A DNA stretch of 64,000 nt, taken from NCBI GenBank assembly GCA_034440615.1, contig JAOTOM010002711.1, positions 10,001-74,000 on the forward strand, in the 5' to 3' direction. A model generated the notes under the pieces. That model was not told where the DNA came from. It did no database searches and saw only the letters and a list, made by a program, of their open reading frames with translations. Of the stretch, positions 23,761 to 34,300 are shown in pieces. Both the position numbers and the translations under genes were made by a program. The DNA is from Ashinkailepas kermadecensis. Lineage: Eukaryota; Arthropoda; Thecostraca; Neolepadidae. The first letter of the stretch is position 1, and each line of letters starts with the position of its first letter.

Positions 23761-24652
23761 CGGACGAATACTTTACGACCTAAATGAAGAGCAGAGACGA
23801 ACAATCCGGGAGTTGGAAAGATGTACAAAAAGCTTATCAAAGCAAGATATGCTGTGGTCTTTAACAAAACATGCCAACGTGAATATATATATATATATAT
23901 ATGTATATAACGCTATTTGATCAGTTGGGATTCAATACGCGTTTCGAAAGGTCTACAATTCGCCAGTCGACATTTCATACCCACACTAAAAGATAGTTCA
24001 TCACTCATCACCATGTAGGCACTTACGTTGTACAAATGTACAATGCGCATGAAACCCGGCAACGTCACGTGAGCAACGAATCAGATTAACCTTTAGTGCC
24101 AGCTCATCATCAATGGGCAGGCTAGAATGCACCGCAGTACACCATAGTTGTTTGAATCGTCGAATCAGCTTTATCCGCCAAAACAGGCCAATGTGTGGTG
24201 CACCCCGGCACAGTTTAACTTGTCTGGTAAGCATTGCGGGATAGTTTGCCACATAGCTTATGTTCACTCGTGAACAAATAGCGTGTCATCCACTTGTGTA
24301 CAAATTCCAGGCAAGCCGGTAATATTTCCATTTGAGTGCAAGTAAAAATTCATGGATTCGGAGGAAGTTTTGAAATGGAAGAAACTTGGAGCCTGCGCCG
24401 GCCGATTACAGTTGTACGATAATAGCTGCCGCACACCTTGTGGCCAATAGGAGAACGACGTGGCGCTATCGGCATCATCATACTAGGAGATAATGGAGAT
24501 ATGACATCATCTTATCGGTGAAGGGCGCGCATATAGTCAGAAAGCGTTACGGTGTCGCGTTTCATATGACCATGGCGCGATGTTAGACAAATGATCGCGT
24601 TTTCTGTAATACGTGGCCGTCCCGCTGTTTCCCGCTGCGGTTTTAGCGTTGA
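23761..24652. other. Downstream flank, possibly second partial Penelope-like copy
   Basis: Directly after the element's tail, 23768-23880 reads openly on the plus strand with charged helical residues (LNEEQRRTIREL). A (TA)n run at 23883-23910 and further open sequence to about 23995 follow. Penelope-like elements often sit as tandem partial copies, so this may be the start of another copy. No diagnostic motif is present and the rest, to 24652, is unrecognised. Confidence 0.25.
23883..23910. repeat. (TA)n microsatellite
   Basis: About 14 dinucleotides of TA with one TG interruption. Confidence 0.9.
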
Positions 24653-24683
24653 TTTGTTTATTTATTTATTTATTTATTTATTT
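24653..24683 (-). repeat. (TAAA)n 3' tail of LINE
   Basis: Plus strand shows about seven TTTA units; on the element's own strand this is a TAAA tail directly after the 3' UTR, marking the 3' end of the insertion. Confidence 0.85.
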
Positions 24684-24941
24684 CACGATATATGCCCTCC
24701 ACATATAGTGGCTGTTATGGACAGTCTGGGTATAACTCACAGATATTTACAAATAGGGGAGCAGATGCGCAACAAACATTCATACACCAACATAATACAA
24801 TACCCATATCACTATCTGCACTACACACACCGTGCTTGCAACACGAGCTATAAACGAGTAGTTTATAGAAGTGATAGGAAAGCGATGGCCTAAAGGTGAG
24901 TTCATAGTGTACACAAATCCATTTGGAAGTTTTTTGTGTGA

Positions 24942-27900
24942 CTAGTATTGCTCGTGGATATAAGCTAGTACATGTTTCTTGAAGTTAGACAGCCTCGATG
25001 TTTTTGTTTCAGTAGGATGTTTGTTATAGTGAAAGACAGACGAGTAGAGAAATCTCCTGCGGCCCGCCTCTCTGTGTATGGCTGGCAGGTGCAGGTGGTC
25101 GTCTGCACGCGTATGACGGTTTGGCAGGGTAGAGTTTGCAGTGATTTGACCGGCAATGTGCGTTGGCTCACCCGTCAGAATGATCTTGTGGAGCAAAGTA
25201 AGGCTGTGAAATAGATGCAGATCAGCTGTGGTGAGGAGACCCAACTTGTTACGGGCATCAGAAATATGATCAAATTTCCGTAGACCTGACACGACTCGAG
25301 TGGCGAAGTTAATGACCTTGTCTAGTCTGTGGATGTTTGCTGCCGACCCGTTCCCGTAAACAGACATGCAGTAGCGGATATTGGATATAACTAGGCTATT
25401 GACTATAGTGAAGAGGGTACTGGTTGGCAGATGGTGATGCAGATGGCTCAGGGCCAGAAGGAATTCAGTGCACTTGCGGACCACAACAGCTACATGAGAA
25501 TCACACGACATGTGGCGATCAAATGTCACCCCAAGGTTCCTACACGAATGACTCTCATCTATCACGGCGTCCCTAAAGCACACTCGTATCGGGGTAATTT
25601 TGCGAAGATTTTGACGCGATCCGAACGTGAGAAGCTGAGTTTTGGTCGGGTTTACCTTCAAACCGTTATCTAGGAAGTAGTCGTAAAGTTGGTTCAGACA
25701 TGTCTCCATCTGATTTATCAGATTCGGGAGATCATATTTGCGACCGGAGATGAGGACCTGGGTGTCGTCTGCGAACTGAGTGACGTGGGCTACCGGGACG
25801 TGCAAACTGAGGTCATTCGAAAAGATGCAATAGAGGAGTGGACCTAGTGATGAGCCTTGAAAAACACCTATGTTGTTTTGGAGAAAGGAGGAGAGATGCC
25901 TGTTTCCGCGTTGATCTGAGATGCTAACAGCCTGCGTGTGACCTCCCAGATAAGCCCAAAACCAGTCAGTATCGATTCCATGGAGTTCTAGTTTAGTTAG
26001 CAGTTTGGTGTGATATATTACGTCGAAGCATTTACTAAGGTCCAGAATGCAAAGGAGAGCTACTTCCGAACGGTCCATTGCTGCTAGTATTTTGACCGTG
26101 ATTGAGATGAGAGCGGTTTCCGTAAAGTGGCGTGGTCTGAAGCCGTGCTGAGTTTGGGCCAGTGGGTGGTTTGAGTTCAGATAGTGATAGAGTTGTTTTT
26201 GCACTACCCTCTCTGTGATTTTGGCGATAACCGGAACCAATGAGATGGGCCTAAAATTAGAGGGATCCGAAGGATCTCCTGATTTGTGAATGGGAGTTAC
26301 TATTGACTGTTTCCAAGTGGAGGGGATATCAACTGTAGTCAGGCATGTGTTTATAATGTCGAGCAGCACTTCTCCGATAAAAAAGAACAGAAATTTGGTA
26401 ACCTTAATACAGATCCCGTCGGGTCCGCAAGAACTTATGCTCCTCATGTCCATGACAATTTTTGTTAGCTGTTCGAGGGATATGGGTGATACTTTATAGG
26501 AGCTGGTAGAGACGCGCGATAGCCGACAACTGGGAGGTGTGTGTTCAAGCATGTTGCCCGTCGTTTGCCCTCTGCTGATACCTTAGGTCCGACACTAACA
26601 AAGTATTGATTTAGCTGCTCAGGTAGGACCTGAGGTTGAACTCTATGAGAGCCTTTTTTGGTGTCGATAATGGGCTTAACAGCACGCCACGCAGCTGATG
26701 GGCCTTTCTGAGCTATCTTTCTGCTAATCTCGTCCCTACAGTCAGCTCTAATAGCTGAGCGAACTTGTCTGTTAAGTACTTTGTATGTGCTTCTATCTTG
26801 CAAGTGCAAAGCTACATTTCGCCGGTGCATGAGCTATTTGGTAGCTTCGCTGACATGTGGTGCTGTGGGTTCCGAATTTTGATGTTTCTGAGTGACAGGT
26901 GCTCGTCGAGAATAGGTGTCAGCAATTTCAGCAGGGTGTCCCATTTGTCAGTTACTGAGATGCGCCCAGTGACCTGGACCCAGTCGATCTCACCAAGGTC
27001 AAGGGTCAGTTCCGAGGTATCCACTCGTCCGTAAGAACGTGACTTTATCACGGTGTTAACTGAGGCAGGCCTGTTTACTTTAATGGAACATATTATAAAT
27101 TTGTGAGGACTGTAGTGGCAGAAACTCACTCTGGTTCTGCCGACAGAGATGGGCGAGTTTGTTATGATGACATTCAATAAAGAGGCTGTGGCGAATGTAG
27201 GGCGCTGCACTGTCACGGTAAGTGAATTGTTGCTTATGAACTCAAGCTGATGTGTTTTGCTGGGGCTATTAGCCGTGTCGAGAAGGTTACAATTTAGATC
27301 ACCTGCGAGGTAGAAAGTGCCGGTAAAGTTCAGTGTCGCCAATTGAACCTGTCTTTCGAGCTCAGCGAAGTCATCATTTAAGGCAGGAAGAGTGTTACGA
27401 GGAGGCCGATAGATTGCCGCTAGAATGAAATACTTTCCGCTTTTCCCTTTGACTTTGGCCCAGAGTAATTCTAGTTTGGAGCTCGAGTTCGGTGGCGTAT
27501 AAATTTTCAAAACGGTAATAGTTAGTGCTGACTTGGCGATAATCGCCAAGTCAGCACTAACTATTACCGTTTTGAAAATGTCGGGGAAGTTAATGAGACG
27601 CGTGGGGTGCTAGGTCGCAGCGAGGTCTAGTCACCACAGCTAGGTTTAGAGAGTAAGAACGAAGGTCGTTGGGTAGCTCAAGTAGCTTAGGTTCGATAGA
27701 TTGTGCATTGATGAGTCCCAGGTTGAGCTGTCCTTTGCGCTGTTGAGCTGCCACATGGCTTGTTCCGCCCCGCGATCCGCGTCTTCTGCCGCCCCCTGAC
27801 ATAAAACAGGCGCGGCGACTGCCCCGGCGTGTTTTCTTGGGCGCTGTTTTTATAACGGCGACGCTCCCCTCAGTCGGGTTGGCCGAGGGGATTTGATTAA

Positions 27901-27991
27901 GAAAAGATATCACTTTGGAATCAAAGGATGCGTTTGTCTCAAAATACAAGTATTTGCAAAGCAGAACGTTCAAATTGTACCATGTAAACAT
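24942..27991 (-). pseudogene. LINE ORF2, endonuclease broken, RT frame intact
   Basis: N-terminal endonuclease part (27991-27590): basic linker, then LINAQSIEPKLLEL and VVT, after which the frame is lost and the sequence enters the palindrome at 27579. The second endonuclease part (27549-26812) shows YTPPNSS, IYRPPRN and the metal-site motif GDLNCNLLD; the usual SDH is replaced by a YSPHKF context. Frame changes follow near 26820 and between 26465 and 26552. The reverse transcriptase frame (26552-24942, 536 codons) is uninterrupted. It has QHGFRPRHFTETAL (135-148), motif A ILDLSKCFDV (169-178), motif B GVFQGSSLGP (229-238, with Phe for the usual Pro of GVPQGS) and motif C FADD (260-263). The C-terminal half contains the conserved SNIRYCMSVYG stretch. 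With an interrupted endonuclease this copy cannot act autonomously. Confidence 0.85.
27503..27579. repeat. Perfect palindrome, 38-bp arms, 1-bp centre
   Basis: The left arm is 27503-27540 (starts ATTTTCAAAACGG, ends ACTTGGCGAT) and the right arm 27542-27579 is its exact reverse complement, with the single base A at 27541 between. It lies inside the LINE endonuclease region, and the ORF2 endonuclease frame is lost across it. The left arm carries the normal coding sense (minus strand) and the right arm is the inverted extra copy. Confidence 0.97.
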
Positions 27992-28574
27992 TGTCTACGG
28001 AACATGATTTAATTTCGCGGCTAACTCAGACGCGAAGGGTGGTAGAAACAGGACGTATCACCTTAAAAGTCAAATGTTTTGTGCTGGATATCAAGAAAGC
28101 TTAGTGGGCTAAGAATCGTGTTCGTGAGAGAGAAGCAAGTAGTAAGACTGATAAGCTGCGCGATGCAAAACTTCAGACTCTCTATTTCGATGGAATACAA
28201 ATGCGACTTTAGTGAACATATCAACGCCATTGGCGCGGGCGGAGCACGTCTTTGTACAGTGTAAATACTGGATTGTCGGGTGGCATATGCCGTTAGTTTC
28301 AAATGGCTCAGCAGCGACCAGTGCTCCGGTTCGTGTCCCAGCCTCATGCCAACGAACATAACCTCTCCGAAGTTGTCAAGAACTGTGACGAAGCAGCAAG
28401 CAGTCCTTAGTCATTCATCGGCCCGCTGTGAAAAGCAGCCGAATGATCACTAGAGGAGCTAGCAATAGCTACGTTCCAAGCAGTGAACGGAAATGTAGGT
28501 GAACTAGATGACAGTATTAAGCGATTTGAGTAGCGACAAGGGAACGCTATGCGATATTGCCACTACCGTCCAAC
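27992..28574. other. No gene recognised
   Basis: Overlapping frames of 61-98 codons on both strands at 28063-28359 show no domain. No repeat is visible. Confidence 0.45.
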
Positions 28575-28772
28575 AAGGAACTGTCACAGCGGTGGTCCAG
28601 AGAAGGAAGATCGGTCCATTCTAGCACGCGAGCTAAGAACGAGGAACTGTCACAGCGGTGGTCCAGAGAAGGAAGATCGGTCCACTCTAGCCCGCGAGCT
28701 AAGAACGAGGAACTGCCACAGCGGTGGTCCAGAGAAGGAAGATCGGTCCACTCTAGCACGCGAGCTAAAAAC
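28575..28772. repeat. 66-bp minisatellite, 3 copies
   Basis: Units start at 28575, 28641 and 28707 with GAGGAACTGTCACAGCGG and end CACGCGAGCTAAGAAC. They are over 95% identical. The length is a multiple of 3, giving 22-residue peptide repeats in several frames; not considered coding. Confidence 0.92.
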
Positions 28773-29911
28773 GAATGCATCGCAGCCACATATATAAAGA
28801 ACATATATTTATCGTGCCACCGTTTGTCTGTTGTATCGCCGTAGAGTTCGCAGCTGACATTAATAGTACCACATTGAGGAACGTCCACCTAAGATGCCTT
28901 AACCGTTGCCACTGGAGGGCGGGGATATGATGCAAGGTTTTCGTGGACAGCTTCCGAACTGCTCAACAGAATCCAGCGGAATTTCCGATAACCTGTGGAG
29001 CATTTACTTTAGAACTTCTGGTACCTTTTTTGTTGGGTAATGTCAGGTCACGGGGCTATGAAATCATAACGGAAACACATGCGAAAATTGTGAAACGAAA
29101 TTGCGGATTATCGCATCTTGACACAACATTGTGACCTAAAGTGACACAGTTTGCACTGGTTAGACGAATAGATGACTGGATTGATATTCGGACATTGTCC
29201 CTTTGCATACGTCTATGTAAGTGCAAAACTAATACCGTATGCAAATGTTCAAATGCCGGGTCAAGTCGTGGCCTGACCTGACCAACATTAATTAATGTAC
29301 AACAATGACAAAATCCTTGATTACAATTCAAAGTGCAATTCTGTTACAGTTTAGGAAGCGTTTGCGATTAGCCTGTGAGAAGTCTCGATTGTTGCGACAA
29401 TTTGACCTTTGACCTGACCTGGAGGGTCACCTATCACCCCCACGTACAAAAATCGGATGTCAATATCACGAGATCTCGACCCATTCCACACACCCGTCCT
29501 TGTTTCGTCTCACTAACACGTTTAATTTGGAAACGCCTGGGGGTATCGCACCCCATCCACGGGTGAAGGTGGCAAAGTGCCGCACACAGCGATGGTTAGT
29601 GCCACGGCAAATAACCAAGTACTTATTAAAGTAACTACAATACAGGCGTGCATGTTTGAAACACGGAGGCTGCGAGCCAACAGATTGGCTACACATATAT
29701 TATTTTAATACTGGTGGGTTGAATATAATAATATTGTATCACATCTACAGCGCTAGCGACATGTCACATCTTTATTTAGTTAGCTACGCAACCCTGCATT
29801 ATGTTATGATTCTGTACAATAGAAACTCTGAAAATAAAAGTGAGCCCACAGTTACAATGGCAACAACGGGCTCGTGCTACCTCCTCTCGGGTGGGTAACT
29901 CTGGCTGCACG
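28773..29911. other. No gene recognised
   Basis: Only short frames occur here. A TGACCTTTGACCTGACCTGG cluster lies at about 29403-29422. No array or RNA gene was identified. Confidence 0.45.
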
Positions 29912-29938
29912 GTTACTGCAGTTACTGCAGTTACTGCA
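29912..29938. repeat. 9-bp triplication GTTACTGCA
   Basis: Three exact copies of GTTACTGCA, just upstream of a region with open frames on both strands. Confidence 0.9.
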
Positions 29939-30116
29939 GATCTGCATGTCCACAATTTCACCCAGTGACCATCTCCGCAACCTGGTGCTGTTCATCGTCT
30001 GTCACTACGCACAGATGTGGTTCGCCATCAGGCAAATCTGCTATTGCTCCAGTAGTTCTTAGAACATCTTCCGCAGCCTGCAGTATCATCGCAGCCTCCC
30101 TCCTCACCTCGAGAAT

Positions 30117-30587
30117 GTGGTACGGCTGGTAATTCAGCGGCACGCGCAGTGGTGCCACCCCAGAACAGCTCCACTGGCGACGACTCCGGACCTAGATGCA
30201 GTGATCCGCCAGAGCGCCGTCGAAAGGATACTGCAGTGCAGAAAAGGCCTGAATGAAGATGAGGAAGTGCGAGCATTCAGCCTGCCCACAGTAAGCTTCA
30301 CAACCCAATACTACGAGGAGCTCATCGACTGGAACAATGAAGTTATCAGGGAGCCGTCACTGACAAGAAACCTGTTAGAGAGAAGAGACATGGTGGAAAT
30401 CATTCAGTATGCGCTGAAATTTGGACTGTTTCCCGTTTACGCGCAAGCTGTTAAACGGGCTGTAAACGTCGTCACCAAGGCGGCCAACGCTGTTGTCGGA
30501 GAGTGCCAGACATGGTTTCATCTGTGCCAGACCGAAGCATCGTCGCCTAATGGCTCAGGTCAAGACAAAGCAAGATTTCCTCGTTGA
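30117..30587 (+). CDS. Unrecognised coding-like frame, 156 codons
   Basis: This is a single open plus-strand frame, with no recognised family. Its central part has the look of real protein: charged helices (AVERILQCRKGLNEDEE), then SFTTQYYEELIDWN, EPSLTRNLLERRDMVE and an amphipathic stretch ending in KRAVNVVTKAANAVVGE. It lacks a signal peptide or membrane segment. The first ~20 codons overlap a minus-strand frame (29958-30158) of comparable quality (YHILEVRREAAMILQAAEDV), so one of the two may be a shadow. It could be an exon or a relic of a mobile element; Kozak and splice context do not decide. The downstream region to 30996 has no recognisable content. Confidence 0.35.
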   Translation: MVRLVIQRHAQWCHPRTAPLATTPDLDAVIRQSAVERILQCRKGLNEDEEVRAFSLPTVSFTTQYYEELIDWNNEVIREPSLTRNLLERRDMVEIIQYALKFGLFPVYAQAVKRAVNVVTKAANAVVGECQTWFHLCQTEASSPNGSGQDKARFPR

Positions 30588-30996
30588 GTAGAGCGTGAGT
30601 TTCGCATATTGTATGTGTACCGCGGTGATATTTTGTAGAGTAAAATTGAGCACATCGGAGTTGGTTTCCTGGTGTCAACATTTAACTTCTGAACACAATT
30701 TGTATACGTACATGTCAATATATTTTCCTAGTGCACAATTAGAATCCTCTACTGAAGTCTGTCTAGAAGATGTTATACTTTTACCATTTCGGTAAAGAAT
30801 AAACGACCCTGCACGTCAGCAGCGAAGAAGATATCAGCAGTTCCTGCATTGTCCGCTAGGTTGGCAGCGCCCTCCGATATGAAAACTTTAATCGCTAGGC
30901 GCAGGATCAAAGTTATTTTGTTCTCAAAATGTCTTCGATATTCATGGCTTTTCACTTGACACCCATGACAAAAATAAACCCCTTGCCGTGATCTCA
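30588..30996. other. No gene recognised
   Basis: AT-rich in the first part, with short frames only. It leads directly into the 30-bp array. Confidence 0.45.
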
Positions 30997-31300
30997 GATT
31001 AGCGACACAACGTAGTGTTCAGGGTCCATTAGCGACGCACCGTAGTGTTCAGGGTCCATTGGCGACACACCGTAGTGTTCAGGGTCCATTAGCGACACAC
31101 CGTAGTGTTCAGGGTCCATTAGCGACACACCGTAGTGTTCAGGGTGCATTAGCGACACACCGTAGTGTTCAGGGGCCATTAGCGACACACCGTAGTGTTC
31201 AGGGTCCATTGGCGACACACCGTAGTGTTCAGGGTCCATTAGCGACACACCGTAGTGTTCAGGGTGCATTAGCGACACACCGTAGTGTTCAGGGGCCATT
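30997..31300. repeat. 30-bp minisatellite, 10 copies
   Basis: The unit is ACACCGTAGTGTTCAGGG followed by TCCATTAGCGAC, with variants GTGCATT and GGGCCATT and TTGGCGAC. Copies are about 95% alike. A 30-bp period leaves frames open on both strands as 10-residue repeats. Variant order (TCC..TGC..GGCC) is repeated at 31110-31180 and 31230-31300, indicating a block duplication of about four units (120 bp). Confidence 0.93.
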
Positions 31301-31977
31301 AACCGGTACTTTGTCTCATATAGACGAAGTACATATTTGAAGATAAACTAAAAATCAAACCAGTTCTTGAGGGTGCAAAGGATTTTGGATTTCGGTGAGT
31401 GTTTTTTGCCATGTTTTCACAGATGCTGATATGAGCAACATAGGTGCATACTAGCACGAGAACAGCATCGCTTTTTCTTTTTTACAAGCATTTCACAGGC
31501 TTTCAGGTTTATCAATGAACATCTAAGTACCTCTACCGATCCAGGAGACTAAGCGTATTTGCACATACAATACGTGACGTTTGGATGAAAACTGACAACA
31601 CTTCAGTCGATATAAATGTATCGTACAGTCGATATAAATGTAAATATATTGAAAGCCAGTTAATTGTTTACAGGAACATCGGAATGGTTATCTTTCTGCC
31701 TTGCAGGGCCTTTACTCAAAGCCATGGGTGTAGAACTGGAAGAAAACAATAACATTGAAGAAAAAAAAATTAATTACATATAAGAAACCAATTATTTGTT
31801 TAAAGCACATCCCAAACCAAAGTACGCAAATTTGTATATTCGATGTACTAGCCGTCAGACCCACAAGATCTCGGCTTGTGCGCACGATCTAAATATGGTC
31901 CGATCAACATTCTCATGACACTATAAATGATCCGTGCGTGCTGGCTTGCACCGAAGTTGAGAGCGAGACAGACTGTC
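31301..31977. other. No gene recognised
   Basis: AT-rich, with a small direct repeat CAGTCGATATAAATGTA at about 31604 and 31626. No supportable gene. Confidence 0.45.
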
Positions 31978-32369
31978 TTCTGGACTATCCAGACGCTGCT
32001 CTGAACTATCCAGACGCTGCTCTGAACTATCCAGACGCTGCTCTGGACTATCCAGACGCTACTCTGGACTATCCAGACGCTGCTCTGGACTATCCAGACG
32101 TTGCTCTGGACTATCCAGACGCTGCTCTGGACTATCCAGACGCTACTCTGGACTATCCAGACGCTGCTCTGGACTATCCAGACGCTACTCTGGACTATCC
32201 AGACACTGCTCTGGACTATCCAGACGCTACTCTGGACTATCCAGACGCTGCTCTGGACTATCCAGACGCTACTTTGGACTATCCAGACGCTGCTCTGGAC
32301 TATCCAGACGCTACTCTGGACTATCCAGACGCTACTCTGGACTATCCAGACGCTGCTCTGGACCAAGCT
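31978..32369. repeat. 18-bp minisatellite, about 22 copies
   Basis: Unit CTGGACTATCCAGACGCT, with GCT/ACT alternation at the sixth codon and AACTAT in the first copies. The unit holds the inverted repeat CTGGACTATCCAG, so single strands can form short hairpins in each unit. Frames remain open on both strands (LDYPDA on plus, WIVQSS on minus), each 6 residues per unit. Confidence 0.95.
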
Positions 32370-32579
32370 GACGCCCTGATCTGGAACGGACTTCTGAAGT
32401 TTGCATGAGGAAAATGCTCTGTGAACTAAGCAGGCACTCTTCTAGAAAACGAAGGCACCCGTCTAAGCTTGGCAGGCGCCTTCCCAAATAACAACGGCGC
32501 CCTTTCTGGATGACAAAGACAAGTCTGCATGACAAAGTCTGGATAACGAAGATGTCCATCCCGATAACAAAAACGCCCC

Positions 32580-32700
32580 TTTGTACTAGACAGACGCCGC
32601 TCTGGACCGGACAGACGCCGCTCTGGACCGGACAGACGCCGCTCCGGACTAGCCAGGCGCCCCTCTAAACTAGAAGACCCCACTCTGAGAAACGAAGGCG
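32580..32700. repeat. 21-bp repeat related to the 18-bp array
   Basis: Three units of GACGCCGCTCTGGACCGGACA near 32592-32660, with decaying copies to about 32700 (GGCGCCCCTCTAAACTAG). The shared GACGC.GCTCTGGAC core links it to the upstream 18-bp array. Between them, 32400-32580 holds further decayed copies (GAAAACGAAGGC, GGCGCC). Confidence 0.8.
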
Positions 32701-33294
32701 TCGTTCTGGACGACCAAGCCTTTGCCTTTGGTGCGTTTTGTCATCAAACGAAGGCAAACATTGAAAACTTCGGTAAGGCTTATTCTTTTCCAGTCCAGGA
32801 TTCTTTTTCGTTCACCGTACCCGTGTGATTTATGGCACTTCTTATTTTAGCTCTGAAGTGTCTTTTCTCGTCGGGTGAAGCCGGTAGACACGTAATCGGT
32901 AGAATGGATATATTCCAGCCTTCTCCTTTCAAGAAAAGATCATCAGAAATTTTCTGATGCGTAAAATTTTAATGATAATGAGTGTTACAAGAACAGTAAC
33001 ACTGGTGTGCTATCCAATCTGTGAATGAAAACTGTAACATACTTCATTTCATCTGTGGAAATAAGCGGCAATACGCTCTATGATATTGCCGCGGCAGATT
33101 AACCATTCTGCTGTGAACTGCTTGTACATGCCTATGTTTCGTCGGCACCGCAAGCTTGTGCTTGTATCATGCCATTGTCATGTGTTCCTTCTTATCCTGC
33201 ACAGTGCACAAACAGAGAACACGATGACACAAAATGAATCATTAGCTATTTTAGATAACCGATAGACGATAAAATGATGTTGAAAATAAGGGGA
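32701..33294. other. No gene recognised
   Basis: AT-rich sequence with short frames only. TTTTCTGATG hairpin-like segments occur near 32935-32960 (AGAAAATTTTCTG-type symmetry), too short to call. Confidence 0.45.
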
Positions 33295-33730
33295 TTGATG
33301 GTAAAATGATGGGATCAAATTGCGAAACGGCGGCTCGTGGACATTTAAGTTCGAGATGTTCAAGGATTGGAATTTCAAAGGGCGGGATGGCAGCACCAAG
33401 CCATCCTTCAGATTGATCTTGGTCGAGTAGTCTCAGTAAATGTCAGAGTCGTCTGTACGGGCCTCCGGGGAGGAGATGGGGGGAGGGGGGGGGGAGAAAC
33501 CCCCCAAGGATTGGTGGTAAAACGATGGAATTGCTATTGCGAGACAGCGGCGCTATCTGGACTTTCCAGTTCGAGGTGCTCAGGGATCGAAGTTTCAGGG
33601 GGTGGGATGGGAACACCAGGACGCACTTCAAATTGATGTGAGCCGAGTAGTCAAAGTAAATGTCATGCGCAAGGGCATTTGTAGGGGCATCCAGGGAGGG
33701 CGAATGGGTAGGAGAGGGTCCCATGGAGAC
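33295..33730. repeat. ~219-bp diverged direct duplication
   Basis: The block starting GATGGTAAAATGATGG at 33295 is repeated from about 33513 as GGTGGTAAAACGATGG. Landmarks recur in order: ATTGCGA.AC.GCGGC, TT.GAG.TG.TCA.GGAT, GGGATGG, TTCA.ATTGAT, CGAGTAGTC..AGTAAATGTCA, CA.GGAGG. Copies are roughly 70% alike. Minus frames across both copies give similar peptides, which only reflects the duplication. A poly-G run near 33485 separates them. Confidence 0.75.
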
Positions 33731-33834
33731 CCCTGCACCCTCCCGCGAGACGTATTGGTGCAGCTAGGTGGGAGGAAGGGGCACTAAGGCATGGGGCCCA
33801 GGGCCTCATTCTAAATTTACATATGGGCACCTCG

Positions 33835-34300
33835 TCCGTTGTAGGGGTACCCCCGCCGTTTGCAGAGGGGTACCCCAGCCATTGTAGGGACAACCCTGCA
33901 GTCTGCAGTGACAGCCCAGCGATTGCAAGGGCACCCCCGCAGTCTACAGAGAAGCATCTCAGCCGTTATAGGGACACCCCTGCAGTCTGCAGAGAAGGGC
34001 ACCCAATTCGTTATAGGGGCACCCTTGCAGGCTGCAGAGAGGGCTTCAGAATCATTGTAGAGGAGCCCCTACAATCTAAATGACTGCTACTTTATACCCT
34101 TGCAGAGGCACCCCACAGTGTGCAGATGAGCACCCAGCCATTATAAAGGCAACCCTACAGTCTGTAGAGGGGCACCCCAGCTGTTGTGGTGCATCCCCAC
34201 AGTCTGTAGAGCGGTACCCCAGCCGTTGTAGTGCATCTCTGCAGTTTGTAGAGGGGCAACCACGGCAATTGTAGAGCATCCCTGCAGACTACAGAGGTTA
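33835..34300. repeat. Degenerate ~38-45-bp repeat (GTAGGGGCACCCC motif)
   Basis: The pattern GTAGGGGCACCCC, then a CAGCCGTTGTA or CAGTCTGCAGA alternative, recurs about 11 times between 33840 and 34300 with variable spacing. Two alternating module types (AGCCATTGTAGGG and GCAGTCTGCAGAG) suggest an ~80-bp higher-order period. Frames on both strands arise from this. Confidence 0.75.

Larger units (their letters stand above)
24653..27991 (-). mobile_element. Second LINE (jockey/CR1 superfamily), 5'-truncated
   Basis: A non-LTR element on the minus strand, ending 3' in a (TAAA)n tail at 24683-24653. It has a 3' UTR at 24941-24684, reverse transcriptase at 26552-24942 and endonuclease at about 27860-26812. 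It is not closely related to the LINE at 4.5-9.3 kb: motif wording and tail differ. Microsatellite tails of TAAA type are typical of L2-like and related clades. No ORF1 is visible right of 27991, so the copy is probably 5'-truncated or the upstream part is unrecognisable. Confidence 0.85.

Noticed and set aside
32580..32700. Independent new satellite
   Set aside because: The GACGC.GCTCTGGAC core shows it is a derivative of the neighbouring 18-bp array.
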